The notes: generated by a model from the letters alone, not told the origin. Shown: positions 10,849 through 20,193, counted from the first letter of the stretch. The stretch is 64,000 bases of DNA from Paenibacillus chitinolyticus NBRC 15660 (GCF_000739915.1 NZ_BBJT01000012.1:1-64000); one strand, 5' to 3'. Program-made: numbers and translations.

Positions 10849-11565
10849 TCACCTCCACCGTTTTCTTTCAAGGGTCTGCATGCCGAGAATAAGGAACAAA
10901 GCCGCAAGCGTCACGAAGAAAAGGATATCCGCTCCTTGAAGAATTCCCTTCTGCATATTGGCCATCCGGCCGCTCATCGAGAATTGGATAATCCAATCCC
11001 GGAACTTGCCGCCGAATCCTTCAGCCATCCAGTCGATCAGCCAGAAAAACAGAAGAAAGGCAAAACCCGCAATCCCGGCCACCATCTGGTTGTTGGATAA
11101 CGTGGAGGCAAACAGACCGATCGCCATCATGGCGGCTCCCAGCAGGAACATGCTGAGGTATGACAGCCACAGGACCGGCTGGTCCAGCGTGCCGAAGGCC
11201 GACATGATCAGCGGGTAAACCAGACTGCACAACGTAAGCAGGAACTGGACGATAAGCGCGGCCAGGTACTTGCCCAGCACAATTTCGCCGATTCCGGCAG
11301 GTGAAGTAAGCAGCAGCTCATCCGTACCGTGACGGAATTCATCCGCCACCAGACGCATCGTCAGCAGGGGGATGATGAACAGGTAAATGAACGTAATATT
11401 ACCGACCACATACCGGATATCGATCAGGCTGGGCTGCACCATGACAAAATTCAAGTAAAACATGATGCCCGACACCAGCACATAAAAAGCGAACGCGACA
11501 TACGAGGTCGGCGAATAGAAAAACATTTGCAGTTCTTTCGAGCAGATCGCCCACGTTCTACGCAT
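10849..11565 (-). CDS. ABC-2 type permease, GldF-like
   Basis: The 238-residue protein has six predicted transmembrane helices and the ABC-2/GldF pattern (KELQMFFYSPTSYVAFAFY at the start, LVADEFRHGTDELLLTSP in the cytoplasmic loop). It is the membrane channel partner of the ATPase encoded immediately upstream. Its ATG overlaps the ATPase stop by 8 nt and has GGAGG upstream, which fixes the start. Substrate unknown. Confidence 0.9.
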   Translation of the reverse strand: MRRTWAICSKELQMFFYSPTSYVAFAFYVLVSGIMFYLNFVMVQPSLIDIRYVVGNITFIYLFIIPLLTMRLVADEFRHGTDELLLTSPAGIGEIVLGKYLAALIVQFLLTLCSLVYPLIMSAFGTLDQPVLWLSYLSMFLLGAAMMAIGLFASTLSNNQMVAGIAGFAFLLFFWLIDWMAEGFGGKFRDWIIQFSMSGRMANMQKGILQGADILFFVTLAALFLILGMQTLERKRWR

Positions 11566-12961
11566 CTTCGCCGCCTCCCTTCGGTTGGCCTGCCGCCGTG
11601 CTTCCGGACTTGTCTTTCAGCGGCAGCCATTTGCTTACACGGTCCAGCCTCGAAGGCTGTCCCGGACGACTCTCCGGCTCGTCTTCGGCAGAGCCGGACA
11701 AGCTCTCGTCGGTCGTCAGCTTGAGGAAAATATCCTCGAGGCTGAGGCTCTCCCGCTTCATCTCCAGGATGGGATAACCGGCTTCCGCCAGACGGAAGAA
11801 CAGCGGCTCGCGGATGTCCGTGCTATCGGCCGACGAGACGAGCAGCTTGACCGTATCCGGGGCAGTTCCCCCCGGAGAAGCGGTCTGCTGCCCGCCGGTC
11901 TTCGCCTGCGGTGCCGCCGAGGCGTCTGCTCCGGCTGCAGCCGGCTCTTCGACGGCCCCCGATAGGGGCCCTCCGGGGCCGTCCGCCTGCACGGCGGAGC
12001 CGGAAGAGCCCGCCGGCTCTGCCGCTGCATCCGGCGAGGCCGGCGCCACTGCGGCAGTCTCTGCAGCCTCGCTCAGGGTATCGCCCGCGCCGCCGGATAC
12101 CGCCTCCGCTTCCGCGTCAGCCGAGTCGCCCGCACCAGACGCAGCCGCCGGGGCACCGGCAAGGCCAAGCACCACCGCGGAGGCTGCGCCGTCCGCCAGC
12201 TCCCGCACAGCGGCAATGCCGGCGGTAGAGCCCAGCAGCGAGATGATTTCCTCGCGCGGGCCCTTCACTTCCAGCGACACTTCGAAGGTGTCGCCCATCG
12301 TCGCGCCGAGCATCTCCGGCTTCTCGTCGAGCACAATCTGTCCCTGATTAATGATGAGCACCCGGTTGCACAGCGTGTTCACTTCGGGCAGAATGTGCGT
12401 GCTGAGCAGCACCGTATGATTTTCGCCCAGCTCGCGGATCAGACTGCGGATTTCAATGATCTGCTTCGGATCCAGCCCCGAAGTGGGTTCGTCCAGCACA
12501 AGCAAATCGGGTTTGTGAACAATCGCCTGCGCCAGCCCCAGACGCTGCTTATACCCTTTAGACAAGCTGCGGATGATCTGGTTTTCGCGTCCGTTAAGCC
12601 CCAGCTTGTCAATGATTTCGTTAACCCTGCCTTTTTGGGCCCGGACAGGTACGTCTCTGAGATCGGCCACAAATTTCAGGTACGACCGTACGGTCATTTC
12701 CGGATAAAGCGGCGGCGTTTCAGGCAAATAACCGATCTTGCGCCTTGCCTTGCGGGGATGATCCGCCATAGACAAGCCGTCCACCAGGATGTTCCCGCCC
12801 GTCGGATTCAAGTACCCCGTAATCATCCTCATGGTAGTCGTTTTGCCTGCTCCGTTGGGCCCCAAAAAGCCTACGATTTCCCCGCGCTGCATGGAGAAAT
12901 TGATCTCCCTGACTCCCCGGGAATTTTCGTAGAGCTTGCTGACTCCGTTCACTTCCAGCAA
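11558..12961 (-). CDS. ABC transporter ATPase (GldA/CcmA type) with low-complexity insertion
   Basis: The 467-residue protein has Walker A GPNGAGKTTT, signature LSKGYKQRLGLAQA, Walker B LLVLDEPTSGLDP and switch histidine STHIL, all standard for export ATPases of the GldA class. Unusually, the C-terminal domain is split by about 110 residues of almost pure Ala/Gly/Ser/Pro/Glu (roughly residues 260-375) before the normal ending (ILEMKRESLSLEDIFLKLT). The start is TTG 12961, with AAGGAGG about 8 nt upstream and followed by LEVNGVSKLY; an upstream GTG at 13000 lacks a site. First gene of the four-gene ABC operon. Confidence 0.9.
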   Translation of the reverse strand: MLEVNGVSKLYENSRGVREINFSMQRGEIVGFLGPNGAGKTTTMRMITGYLNPTGGNILVDGLSMADHPRKARRKIGYLPETPPLYPEMTVRSYLKFVADLRDVPVRAQKGRVNEIIDKLGLNGRENQIIRSLSKGYKQRLGLAQAIVHKPDLLVLDEPTSGLDPKQIIEIRSLIRELGENHTVLLSTHILPEVNTLCNRVLIINQGQIVLDEKPEMLGATMGDTFEVSLEVKGPREEIISLLGSTAGIAAVRELADGAASAVVLGLAGAPAAASGAGDSADAEAEAVSGGAGDTLSEAAETAAVAPASPDAAAEPAGSSGSAVQADGPGGPLSGAVEEPAAAGADASAAPQAKTGGQQTASPGGTAPDTVKLLVSSADSTDIREPLFFRLAEAGYPILEMKRESLSLEDIFLKLTTDESLSGSAEDEPESRPGQPSRLDRVSKWLPLKDKSGSTAAGQPKGGGEDA

Positions 12962-13222
12962 TCCTGCCCCCTCCTTTTCAACGTTCAAATAGGTGTTCAC
13001 CAGTCACATGTTCTGGGATGGATAGACAACGTTCTTTTGTAGAAGCCGTACTCAATATATCCAGGACACAATAAAACAAGCTTAAACAAAACTGAATTTC
13101 GGATTAAAAAAATGTGTCCGAATTGCGAACAAAATATTTTCATCTGAACTCCGACGATTCCCTCTTCTGTTCCGTCTAATACAATAGAACCTGGAAGGAG
13201 GGAGCTTTTTCTGGACACCGAA

Positions 13223-13729
13223 ATGCTGGTCCGGGCGGCACGAAACGGGGACGATCAGGCTTTTACCCGGCTTATGGATGAGGAAAAAGCAAGGCTGTAC
13301 CGGATCGCCTACGCCTATCTTCACAGCCGGCCGGACGCGCTGGATGCCCTGCAGGAAACGGCCTTCCGCGCTTACCGTAATATTCGCAAGCTGAACGATC
13401 ACACGCTGTTTTCCACCTGGGTCACCCGTATTCTATTGAATTATTGCGCCGATGAACGGAAGCGCCGAAACCGTCCCGTTTATCCGGATTACACGGCAGT
13501 GAAAGAAGTTTCCGGCCCGAAGCCCGACAACCTGGATTTATATATGGCTCTGGATCGCCTGCAGCCTTCCGAAAAACAACTCATCATTCTCAAATATATG
13601 GAGGACTGGACATACCCTCAGATCGCTTCCTTGCTGCAAATGCCGGAAAGCACGATCAAAACCAGGGCGCGCAAGGCGCTCGACCAGTTAAAATCAATTC
13701 TGGGAAGGGAGGACGAAGCCTATGGATGA
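13223..13729 (+). CDS. ECF-type RNA polymerase sigma factor
   Basis: This is a short sigma-70 family factor with region 2 (DEEKARLYRIAYAYLHSRPD, then ALQETAFRAYRNIRKL) and region 4 (LQPSEKQLIILKYMEDWTY, TIKTRARKALDQLK) and little else, as in SigV/SigM-type ECF factors. The ATG at 13223 gives 168 residues, but the only good ribosome binding site (AAGGAGGGAG, 13195-13204) is about 18 nt away; a CTG at 13211 (adding four residues) is spaced far better. It overlaps the following DUF4179 gene by 8 nt, the usual sigma/anti-sigma pairing. Target genes unknown. Confidence 0.9.
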   Translation: MLVRAARNGDDQAFTRLMDEEKARLYRIAYAYLHSRPDALDALQETAFRAYRNIRKLNDHTLFSTWVTRILLNYCADERKRRNRPVYPDYTAVKEVSGPKPDNLDLYMALDRLQPSEKQLIILKYMEDWTYPQIASLLQMPESTIKTRARKALDQLKSILGREDEAYG

Positions 13730-15047
13730 GCAGGATTGGCTGCAAAAAGAACTGCGCGGAACCACAGACGGGGAAATACCCGCCGAGGCGGATTTGGCTA
13801 TAGCGCAAGGCATTCAGAGAGCAAAGGCGTTGCGGCGGCGTCGTAACCGGACGTTCTTAACCGCTGCGGCTTCCCTTGTCTTGCTGGTGTCGGTATTTGG
13901 AACCATGATCCATGTGTCTCCCGCCTTCGCCGCTGCGATTCGTCAAATTCCGGGTATGGAGATTTTCGTCCGGATAATGGGCACCCAGGATAAAGGGTTG
14001 GCGCGAGCGGTCGACAACGAATTTTTCCAACCGATTAACATATCCCACACGCAAAACGGAGAAACCGTCACGCTCAACGGCGTCATCGCCGATGAATCGC
14101 GAATCGTCGTGTTTTATTCCTGGAACAGAGATCACTCTACAAGGAAAAGCGGCCCTGAGGTGAAACTGCACCCTGCTGACGGGAGCTACATGCCGGCTGT
14201 TATCGGTTTTCAGCACTCGCCTGTCCCGGCCGAACCTGTAACTTCGGGCAGTGACTATTTGGATGCCATGCTCGTAGAGGGGACCCCGATCCCGGACGAT
14301 TTTATTTTCGAGGTGAAGCTTGCCGGAGATGACGGACCGGTCTGGAAAGTGCCGTTCAAGCTTGACCGGGAGCTGTTCATGAACCGGGCGGAAACCATTC
14401 CGATCGGCAAAAGCGTCGTGATCCAGGGTCAAACGGTCAAGTTTAATGAAGCCAAACTTTATCCGACCCGCATTTTACTCGACGTTTCGTACGAGGAAAG
14501 CAACACCAAGCAGCTTTTCGGGCTGCGCGACATTCATTTGGTCACCGAAAAAGGGGAACGTCTTTCGAGTTGGGGCGCATCCAACAATAGCGAGAACAAA
14601 AAGATACTCACCTTCGAAAGCTCCTACTTCACCCAACCGAAGGAACTGTATTTGGAAGGCAGCCTGGTAACCGCTCTGGACAAAGACCAATTGACCGTGA
14701 AGCTGGATGTGGCGAACGAACAGATCATATCTCCCGACAATCGGCTTCAGCTTGTGAAGCTAACCGACATGGGCGACAGCTACGCCGTGTCCCTTAAATT
14801 AAGCGGGCTGGATTCCTCCTGGGACAAAATGAACTACACGACCTGGAGCGACTGGAAAGATGCGCACGGAAACACTGTCGAAGTATCAAACCATACTTCA
14901 AGCAGGACTTTCAGAGAAGAGCCCGAATCCAACGAATCCTTCGAATCTTTTACGATTCCCAAGAAAGACAATGGTGGTATATTGACCACAACCCTGCATG
15001 AATGGCCGAATCCTCTAAGAGAACCTTACCGCATTCGTATCAAGTAA
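13722..15047 (+). CDS. DUF4179 membrane protein, probable anti-sigma factor
   Basis: The 441-residue protein has a charged cytoplasmic N-terminus of about 45 residues, one transmembrane helix (FLTAAASLVLLVSVFGTMI) and a large extracytoplasmic part. DUF4179 follows the helix (HVSPAFAAAIRQIPGMEIFV) and a DUF5643-like beta domain occupies the C-terminal half. Proteins of this build beside an ECF sigma gene normally hold the sigma factor at the membrane until a signal arrives. Its ATG overlaps the sigma stop (coupled translation). The signal cannot be read from the sequence. Confidence 0.85.
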   Translation: MDEQDWLQKELRGTTDGEIPAEADLAIAQGIQRAKALRRRRNRTFLTAAASLVLLVSVFGTMIHVSPAFAAAIRQIPGMEIFVRIMGTQDKGLARAVDNEFFQPINISHTQNGETVTLNGVIADESRIVVFYSWNRDHSTRKSGPEVKLHPADGSYMPAVIGFQHSPVPAEPVTSGSDYLDAMLVEGTPIPDDFIFEVKLAGDDGPVWKVPFKLDRELFMNRAETIPIGKSVVIQGQTVKFNEAKLYPTRILLDVSYEESNTKQLFGLRDIHLVTEKGERLSSWGASNNSENKKILTFESSYFTQPKELYLEGSLVTALDKDQLTVKLDVANEQIISPDNRLQLVKLTDMGDSYAVSLKLSGLDSSWDKMNYTTWSDWKDAHGNTVEVSNHTSSRTFREEPESNESFESFTIPKKDNGGILTTTLHEWPNPLREPYRIRIK

Positions 15048-15064
15048 CGGCATCATAATAAATC

Positions 15065-15100
15065 AAAAAAGGCCCGCCGGTTTGCCGGCAGGCCTTTCTT
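15065..15100. terminator. Bidirectional terminator
   Basis: AAAGGCCCGCCGG pairs with CCGGCAGGCCTTT around a TTTG loop. It serves the convergent DUF4179 gene (ends 15047) and U32 gene (ends 15118). Confidence 0.85.
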
Positions 15101-15117
15101 TGTTCCGATCCGTTGCT

Positions 15118-17787
15118 TTATTCCATCGTATCCACGCGGCCCCATTTAACAAGCTGACCGCGGGTAACGCCGAGCTGATTAGTCGCTTTGAGCGTCTTCC
15201 ATACCTGCGTGCCGGTAATGTTGCCGCGGATCGCACGGCGGTACAGGTCCAGCACTTCCTTGACCTTCTCCGGCGATTCCTCCAGGAACTCGACGCGGTA
15301 GGAGCGTACGCCTAGCTCAAGGAAGTGGTTCAAGTACTCGGCACCGGACTGCTCAATGGCATTGTAGACCGTGTTGCGGCAGCCTTCATCCACGCGAACC
15401 GGATGGGACATGCCGATCCGGTCCTGCAGCGAGGCGCGGTGATCTTCGCAAGGACGCCCGCAGTTCGTGAAGTCGGTGCCTTCGCTCATAAACGTGCAGT
15501 ACACGCAGTGCTCCGTATGGAACATCGGCATATGCTGCTGGATCACCATCTCCATCTTCGACGTATCCGTGCGCGACAGCATATCCACCATCTGCTGGAT
15601 ATTCAGATCGTACGACGGAGTGACCATGGAGCATCCCGCATCTACGAAGAGCGAAGCCGTCTTATGGTTGGCGATGTTCAGCGAGAAATCGCCGATCAGC
15701 TCCGGCTGGTACTCCTCCGGGTTCTCCGCGCGATACTTCATGAAGAAGTACATCGCGCCGGTGTTCCGGATCAGCACCGCATCCGGCCGCAATTTCAAAA
15801 TATTGCGGAAGTAGCCGGTCTCGCCCGGCATATGAATGCGCGGAGTCGCCAGCGCAATCTTCTTGCCCGCGGCATGAGCGGCCTCCACGGCGGCCGGGAA
15901 CTGCTTGATGAACTCGAAATCGGCGTAGATCATATCAACGTCGGTTTCGACGGCCGCAAGCACCTGCTCGATGCCGCGGCAGAGTGCGGTCAAGCGCACG
16001 CCGTAAGGCTGCGCTGCCTCTCCGCCAGCGGCGGCTCCGGTGCCGTCTGCGGACTTGCCCGCCGCGTCAGGCGTGTGCGCCGGAGCCGCTTCCGCAGACT
16101 CCTGCCGGCCGGCCGCATCCGCCCGGCCACTTGCCCGGCGCTCTTCGGCGCTCACCGGTGCCTGCAGCAGCTGCTCGTCGGCGTAAGCGTCGACCTCGCG
16201 CTTCATGTACCGGCGCGGCTTCTGGCGCTCGGCTTCGAGCAGCTCCACGGCGCGGCGGCGCAGGGCGTTCAGCTCGCGCATCGGGACGATCACGTCGCCG
16301 CTAAGCTGGACGTCCAGTCCGGCCAGCTCGAAGATCGTGCCGCCGAGACGTCCCAGCTGCTCCCCCAGCACCTCTTCGCCGAGAGGGCGCTTCAAGGCCG
16401 CTTCCAGCAGCGCTTCGCTTTCCACGAACACACTGTGGTTCGAGGATGGATCGCTCCACCAGCTCTTCAGCGGCTGGCCTGCCGCCCCGGTGACGCGCAC
16501 GTGAACCGGGAACGTACGGTACGGCTTCTCCGTTTCGTACGTTTGACGCAAGCGCTTGTCGAGCGCCGGATCGCTCGTCTTCCAGATCCGGTCTCCGACG
16601 CGGACGCGTCCCAGATCCACATCGTTGCGCCCCGGCACGATTTCGATCAGGCCGCCCTCGGCTTCGCCTTCCATCTTGACGCCTTTGCGGCGCAAGTCGT
16701 ACACGCGGCCGCCCTCTTCCTTCTTCGTCGGGTCGCCCGCATCGAACACGATCCCGTCTCCGCGTTTGAGCGGCGCCTCAATCTCACATATGACCGCATC
16801 GCGCAGAACCTGCTTCACGCGGCCGAGGAATACGCCGCGGCTCTTCGGGAACGTGCCGTCCACGAGCTTCTTGTTGTTCGTTCCTTCGAGGAACCCGCTC
16901 GTAAATCCGCGCGAGAAGCTCTGCTGGAGCTCACGGACATCTTCCTTGGACGGCTTCGCATCCTTCCCGTCGAAATACGCGTCGATAGCCCGGCGATACT
17001 TGCTCACGACGTTGGCCACGTACTCCGGACTTTTCAGACGTCCTTCGATCTTGAACGAGGTGACACCCGCTTCGATAAGCTGCGGAACCAGCTCGATAGC
17101 GGCCAAATCCTTAGGCGACAGCAGGTAAGCTACGTCTCCCATCGGTTTAGGCTCACCGTCGACGATCAGGTCATACGGCAGACGGCAGGCCTGGGCGCAT
17201 TCCCCGCGGTTTGCGGAGCGTCCGCCCCACATTTCGGATGTCAGGCATTGTCCCGAATAGGAAACGCACAGCGCGCCGTGCACGAAAACTTCCATCGGAA
17301 GCTTCGCCTGGTCGCCGATCGTTTTGATCTGCTTCAAGTTGTTTTCGCGTCCGAGCACGACACGTTCGATCTCGAACGGTTTTGTAAACTCCACCGCTTC
17401 CGGCGAAGTAATGGTCATCTGCGTCGATCCGTGGATCGGGAAATCCGGGGAGATGTCGCGGATCATTTTGACAAGGCCCAGATCCTGTACGATTACCGCG
17501 TCCACACCCGCATCCACACAAGCCTCGATGAGTTCTTTCGCATCGCGAAGCTCGTCCTCAAACACGAGAATATTGAACGTTAGGAACCCTTTGACGCCAT
17601 ATAAATGTAGAAACGACATAATGTCGGACAATTCATCCATCTTGAAATTGTGCGCGCGTGCGCGGGCGTTGAATTTCTCAACCCCGAAAAAAATCGCATT
17701 GGCGCCGTTCGCTACGGCCGCCCGCAGACAATCCCAGTCGCCGGCAGGAGCCAGAAGCTCTATATCTTCTCTGCGTAAAGATCGCAT
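15118..17787 (-). CDS. U32 family peptidase / RlhA-like protein with DUF3656
   Basis: The 889-residue protein has an N-terminal U32 TIM barrel (ELLAPAGDWDCLRAAVANGA), the family signature CLTSEMWGGRSANRGECAQ followed by CRLPYDL, a middle DUF3656-like beta region, and a second U32-like half with a cysteine set (EHCVYC, NCGRPCEDH). E. coli RlhA of this family hydroxylates 23S rRNA C2501, so an rRNA-modifying or iron-sulfur role is more likely than proteolysis, though this copy is untested. An Ala/Gly/Glu-rich linker of about 50 residues joins the halves. The ATG follows GAAAGGATATGAATC. Monocistronic. Confidence 0.88.
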   Translation of the reverse strand: MRSLRREDIELLAPAGDWDCLRAAVANGANAIFFGVEKFNARARAHNFKMDELSDIMSFLHLYGVKGFLTFNILVFEDELRDAKELIEACVDAGVDAVIVQDLGLVKMIRDISPDFPIHGSTQMTITSPEAVEFTKPFEIERVVLGRENNLKQIKTIGDQAKLPMEVFVHGALCVSYSGQCLTSEMWGGRSANRGECAQACRLPYDLIVDGEPKPMGDVAYLLSPKDLAAIELVPQLIEAGVTSFKIEGRLKSPEYVANVVSKYRRAIDAYFDGKDAKPSKEDVRELQQSFSRGFTSGFLEGTNNKKLVDGTFPKSRGVFLGRVKQVLRDAVICEIEAPLKRGDGIVFDAGDPTKKEEGGRVYDLRRKGVKMEGEAEGGLIEIVPGRNDVDLGRVRVGDRIWKTSDPALDKRLRQTYETEKPYRTFPVHVRVTGAAGQPLKSWWSDPSSNHSVFVESEALLEAALKRPLGEEVLGEQLGRLGGTIFELAGLDVQLSGDVIVPMRELNALRRRAVELLEAERQKPRRYMKREVDAYADEQLLQAPVSAEERRASGRADAAGRQESAEAAPAHTPDAAGKSADGTGAAAGGEAAQPYGVRLTALCRGIEQVLAAVETDVDMIYADFEFIKQFPAAVEAAHAAGKKIALATPRIHMPGETGYFRNILKLRPDAVLIRNTGAMYFFMKYRAENPEEYQPELIGDFSLNIANHKTASLFVDAGCSMVTPSYDLNIQQMVDMLSRTDTSKMEMVIQQHMPMFHTEHCVYCTFMSEGTDFTNCGRPCEDHRASLQDRIGMSHPVRVDEGCRNTVYNAIEQSGAEYLNHFLELGVRSYRVEFLEESPEKVKEVLDLYRRAIRGNITGTQVWKTLKATNQLGVTRGQLVKWGRVDTME

Positions 17788-17827
17788 GATTCATATCCTT
17801 TCATTGTGCAAATCAGGTAACATAACT

Positions 17828-17856
17828 AGTGTACCTTTGTGAATGTTCGCCCGCAA
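17828..17856 (-). promoter_or_regulatory. Candidate sigma-A promoter of the U32 gene
   Basis: TTGCGG (17856-17851) and TACACT (17833-17828) are 17 nt apart on the minus strand, about 40 nt upstream of the U32 ATG. The surrounding 17788-18049 holds no gene I can support. Confidence 0.45.
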
Positions 17857-18049
17857 CCCGCAAAAGCCCCCGCGGCGTCCTTTTTTTGTCACCAGATCGA
17901 AAAAACAAGCATTCCGGGCGAATTTGCCCTGTATGAGACCTCGCAGCCTGACACTTAGAGACCGCTCTCTTCTAAAAATGGCCAATTTCAATGCATTTTA
18001 TAAGAAAAGCAAGAAAGGGAACCCTTCGTCCCAATCGTCCCTTTTCCAT

Positions 18050-18078
18050 AGAAAAAGAGCGCCGTCCTAAGACAGCGC
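18050..18078 (-). terminator. Terminator of the chitinase gene
   Basis: GCGCTGTC and GACGGCGC pair (one G-U) around TTAG, followed on the minus strand by TCTTTTTC, about 42 nt past the chitinase stop. Confidence 0.75.
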
Positions 18079-18120
18079 CCGCTTTTCTTCCTAATTAAGA
18101 ATCGCCAAATGAATAAGTGC

Positions 18121-20193
18121 TTAGTGAGGCAGATCGTTGGAAACGACCGTTTGCAGCGTTTTGTTGCTGTCGGCTTCCAGCTCCCAGAACATGACGCCGC
18201 GCAGCCCTTTGGACTTCGCATATTCGTTCTTCGCGTGAATCGAAGCCTCGTCCTCGTAAGTGATGAAAATTTTGCTCGTCGGGTTGTACAAGTAAGGAGT
18301 CTTGGTCACGTCGTTCCAGTAACGCGTGAAGCCCAGGCCGCCCACTGTATATTTTCCGCTTGCATCTTTCGTCAGATAGCCTTTGTTCTGCAGGTACGAA
18401 AAGTTGAACGTGGAGCCGTCCGAACCCGTGTTGGAGGAGCCGGAGCAGCTTTGATACAGGCCGTCGCCTTTGGCTCCCGCGCTGCAGCCGTTCCAGCCGT
18501 AGCCGTAGAACGGTTCGCCTACCGTGATTTTACTAGCCGGCACGCCTTTGTTCAGATAGATTTTGACAGCGGAATCCACATTAAACTGCGGAGTGCCCGC
18601 CGGATCGCTCGGATCGTTGTAAAGCGGTGCTACGTGATTGCTGGAAGAATCCCAAGGACCGTGGAAATCGTAAGTCATGATATTGATCCAGTCCAGATAG
18701 TTCGCAGCTTGGGTGATCCAGTTCGAAGTGCCGCCCGCATCCGCCACGAAAGTGGAGTTAGCTCCGGACGCGATCGTGATATAGTACTGCTTGCCGTCCT
18801 TCTGTCCGGCCGTGTCCAGTTGCTGGCGCAGAGTTTGCAGCAGCAGGATGTAGTTGGCTTTATCCGCCGCGCGCTGGCAGGTTTGACCGGAAGCGCATGG
18901 TACGCCGATGGCGTTCGGATATTCCCAATCGATATCAATACCGTCAAAATTGTACTGGCGGAGCAGAGAAACAGCCGAAGTGGCAAAATTTTGGCGGGCT
19001 GTCGCATCCGCGGCCGTGTTGGAGAACTGGTTGGACCAAGTCCATCCGCCGATGGAGAAGAACAGTTTCAGCTTTGGATTTTTCGTTTTCAGCTGAGCCA
19101 GTTTTTTCAGGTTCTCGTAGCCGCCGCCTTCGCCGACGTCATCGACAAAAGGATCGCCCAGTACGATGGACCCGTTCGGTGCGTTGTTCGCGGAACCGTT
19201 GCCGTTCTGGCACGGCCAGGTTTGGGCATTCGGATTCTCCGGATCATTGGAAGGGTTGCCGTGTCTGCCGTTCCAGCAAATATCCAGGAACGCGTAGTTG
19301 ATCGCGGATATTTTCGTTGCGTCGACATTCGCCGGTGTAAAAGCCGGCGTATTGTACGAAGTCCAGCTAGGGAAGTAGGCGATAATCTCGTTGTTTCCGG
19401 CCGGCTGGTTCGTCGTCGTTCCCGTTACCGCCGCGCTTGCGGGAGACACATTGCCCGCCGCATCTTTGGCTTTCACGGTGAACGTGTACGCTGTATTCGC
19501 CTGAAGGCCCGTCACCGTGTAGCTTGTCAAGGACGTCGAACCCGCGAGAGCGGTGCCGTTGTACACGTCGTAGCCGGCTACGCCGACGTTATCGGTAGAA
19601 GCCGTCCAGCTGAGCGCTACGCTGTTAGCGGTTACATTTCCGACTGTCACATTAGTCGGAGCAGTCGGTGCCTGAGTATCAGGGGCAGCCGTCTTAACGG
19701 TTACCGCCGCACTGGCCGCGGATACGTTGCCGGCAGCGTCTTTCGCCTTCACGGTAAACGTGTAGGACGTATTCGGCTGCAGGCCGGTTACCGTATACGC
19801 AGTCGTGGTGGAAGTTCCGGCGAGTGCCGTGCCGTTATACACTTCGTAACCGCTTACACCAACGTTATCGGTAGAAGCCGTCCAACTGAGCGCGACGGAA
19901 TTCCCCGTTACGGTACCCGCCGTCAAACCCGTGGGCGCTGTTGGCGCTTGCGTGTCCGGAACGGCTGTCGACTTCTTCCAAAGCGCCGGTACGTTCGGCG
20001 GCTCCCAGCCCTGTAGTGCCGTGTGCGCCTGCACACATTCATAAAGCGATCCGCTGTAACTGACGACGTCGCCTTTCTTATATGCCGTTCCCGGTGCCCA
20101 TTCCGATGCGCCCAAAGCGCTCAGCGGCAAGGATACGAGCAGCAGCAGGACGACCAGAAGAAACGCTAATCCTCTTTTTGCTTGTCCATTCAT
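18121..20193 (-). CDS. Secreted GH18 chitinase with CBM5/12 and two FnIII domains
   Basis: The 690-residue protein has a signal peptide (RGLAFLLVVLLLLVSLPLSALG, cleavage near residue 29), a chitin-binding CBM5/12 module at residues 30-73 (Trp/Tyr-rich, WAPGTAYKKGDVVSYSG), two fibronectin type III repeats at about 80-170 and 172-265 (both with SWTASTDNVGV), and a GH18 barrel to the end. The catalytic motif DGIDIDWEYP is intact, with SIGGW and MTYDFHG. It should hydrolyse chitin outside the cell by substrate-assisted catalysis. The ATG follows GGGAGAG. It is monocistronic; a 22-bp palindrome 146 bp upstream is a candidate operator. Confidence 0.95.
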   Translation of the reverse strand: MNGQAKRGLAFLLVVLLLLVSLPLSALGASEWAPGTAYKKGDVVSYSGSLYECVQAHTALQGWEPPNVPALWKKSTAVPDTQAPTAPTGLTAGTVTGNSVALSWTASTDNVGVSGYEVYNGTALAGTSTTTAYTVTGLQPNTSYTFTVKAKDAAGNVSAASAAVTVKTAAPDTQAPTAPTNVTVGNVTANSVALSWTASTDNVGVAGYDVYNGTALAGSTSLTSYTVTGLQANTAYTFTVKAKDAAGNVSPASAAVTGTTTNQPAGNNEIIAYFPSWTSYNTPAFTPANVDATKISAINYAFLDICWNGRHGNPSNDPENPNAQTWPCQNGNGSANNAPNGSIVLGDPFVDDVGEGGGYENLKKLAQLKTKNPKLKLFFSIGGWTWSNQFSNTAADATARQNFATSAVSLLRQYNFDGIDIDWEYPNAIGVPCASGQTCQRAADKANYILLLQTLRQQLDTAGQKDGKQYYITIASGANSTFVADAGGTSNWITQAANYLDWINIMTYDFHGPWDSSSNHVAPLYNDPSDPAGTPQFNVDSAVKIYLNKGVPASKITVGEPFYGYGWNGCSAGAKGDGLYQSCSGSSNTGSDGSTFNFSYLQNKGYLTKDASGKYTVGGLGFTRYWNDVTKTPYLYNPTSKIFITYEDEASIHAKNEYAKSKGLRGVMFWELEADSNKTLQTVVSNDLPH

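Noticed and set aside
13146-13176. ECF-type autoregulatory promoter (GAAC ... CGTC) before the sigma gene
   Set aside because: The two elements are 23 nt apart, well over the 15-17 nt expected.
15325-17583. 752-codon open frame on the plus strand
   Set aside because: It is exactly antisense to the well supported U32 gene, has no ribosome binding site and encodes an Arg/His-rich composition typical of the reverse strand of a GC-rich gene.
18109-20016. 635-codon open frame on the plus strand
   Set aside because: Antisense to the chitinase, whose domains and motifs are clear; composition is Arg/Ile/Val-rich without any recognisable motif.
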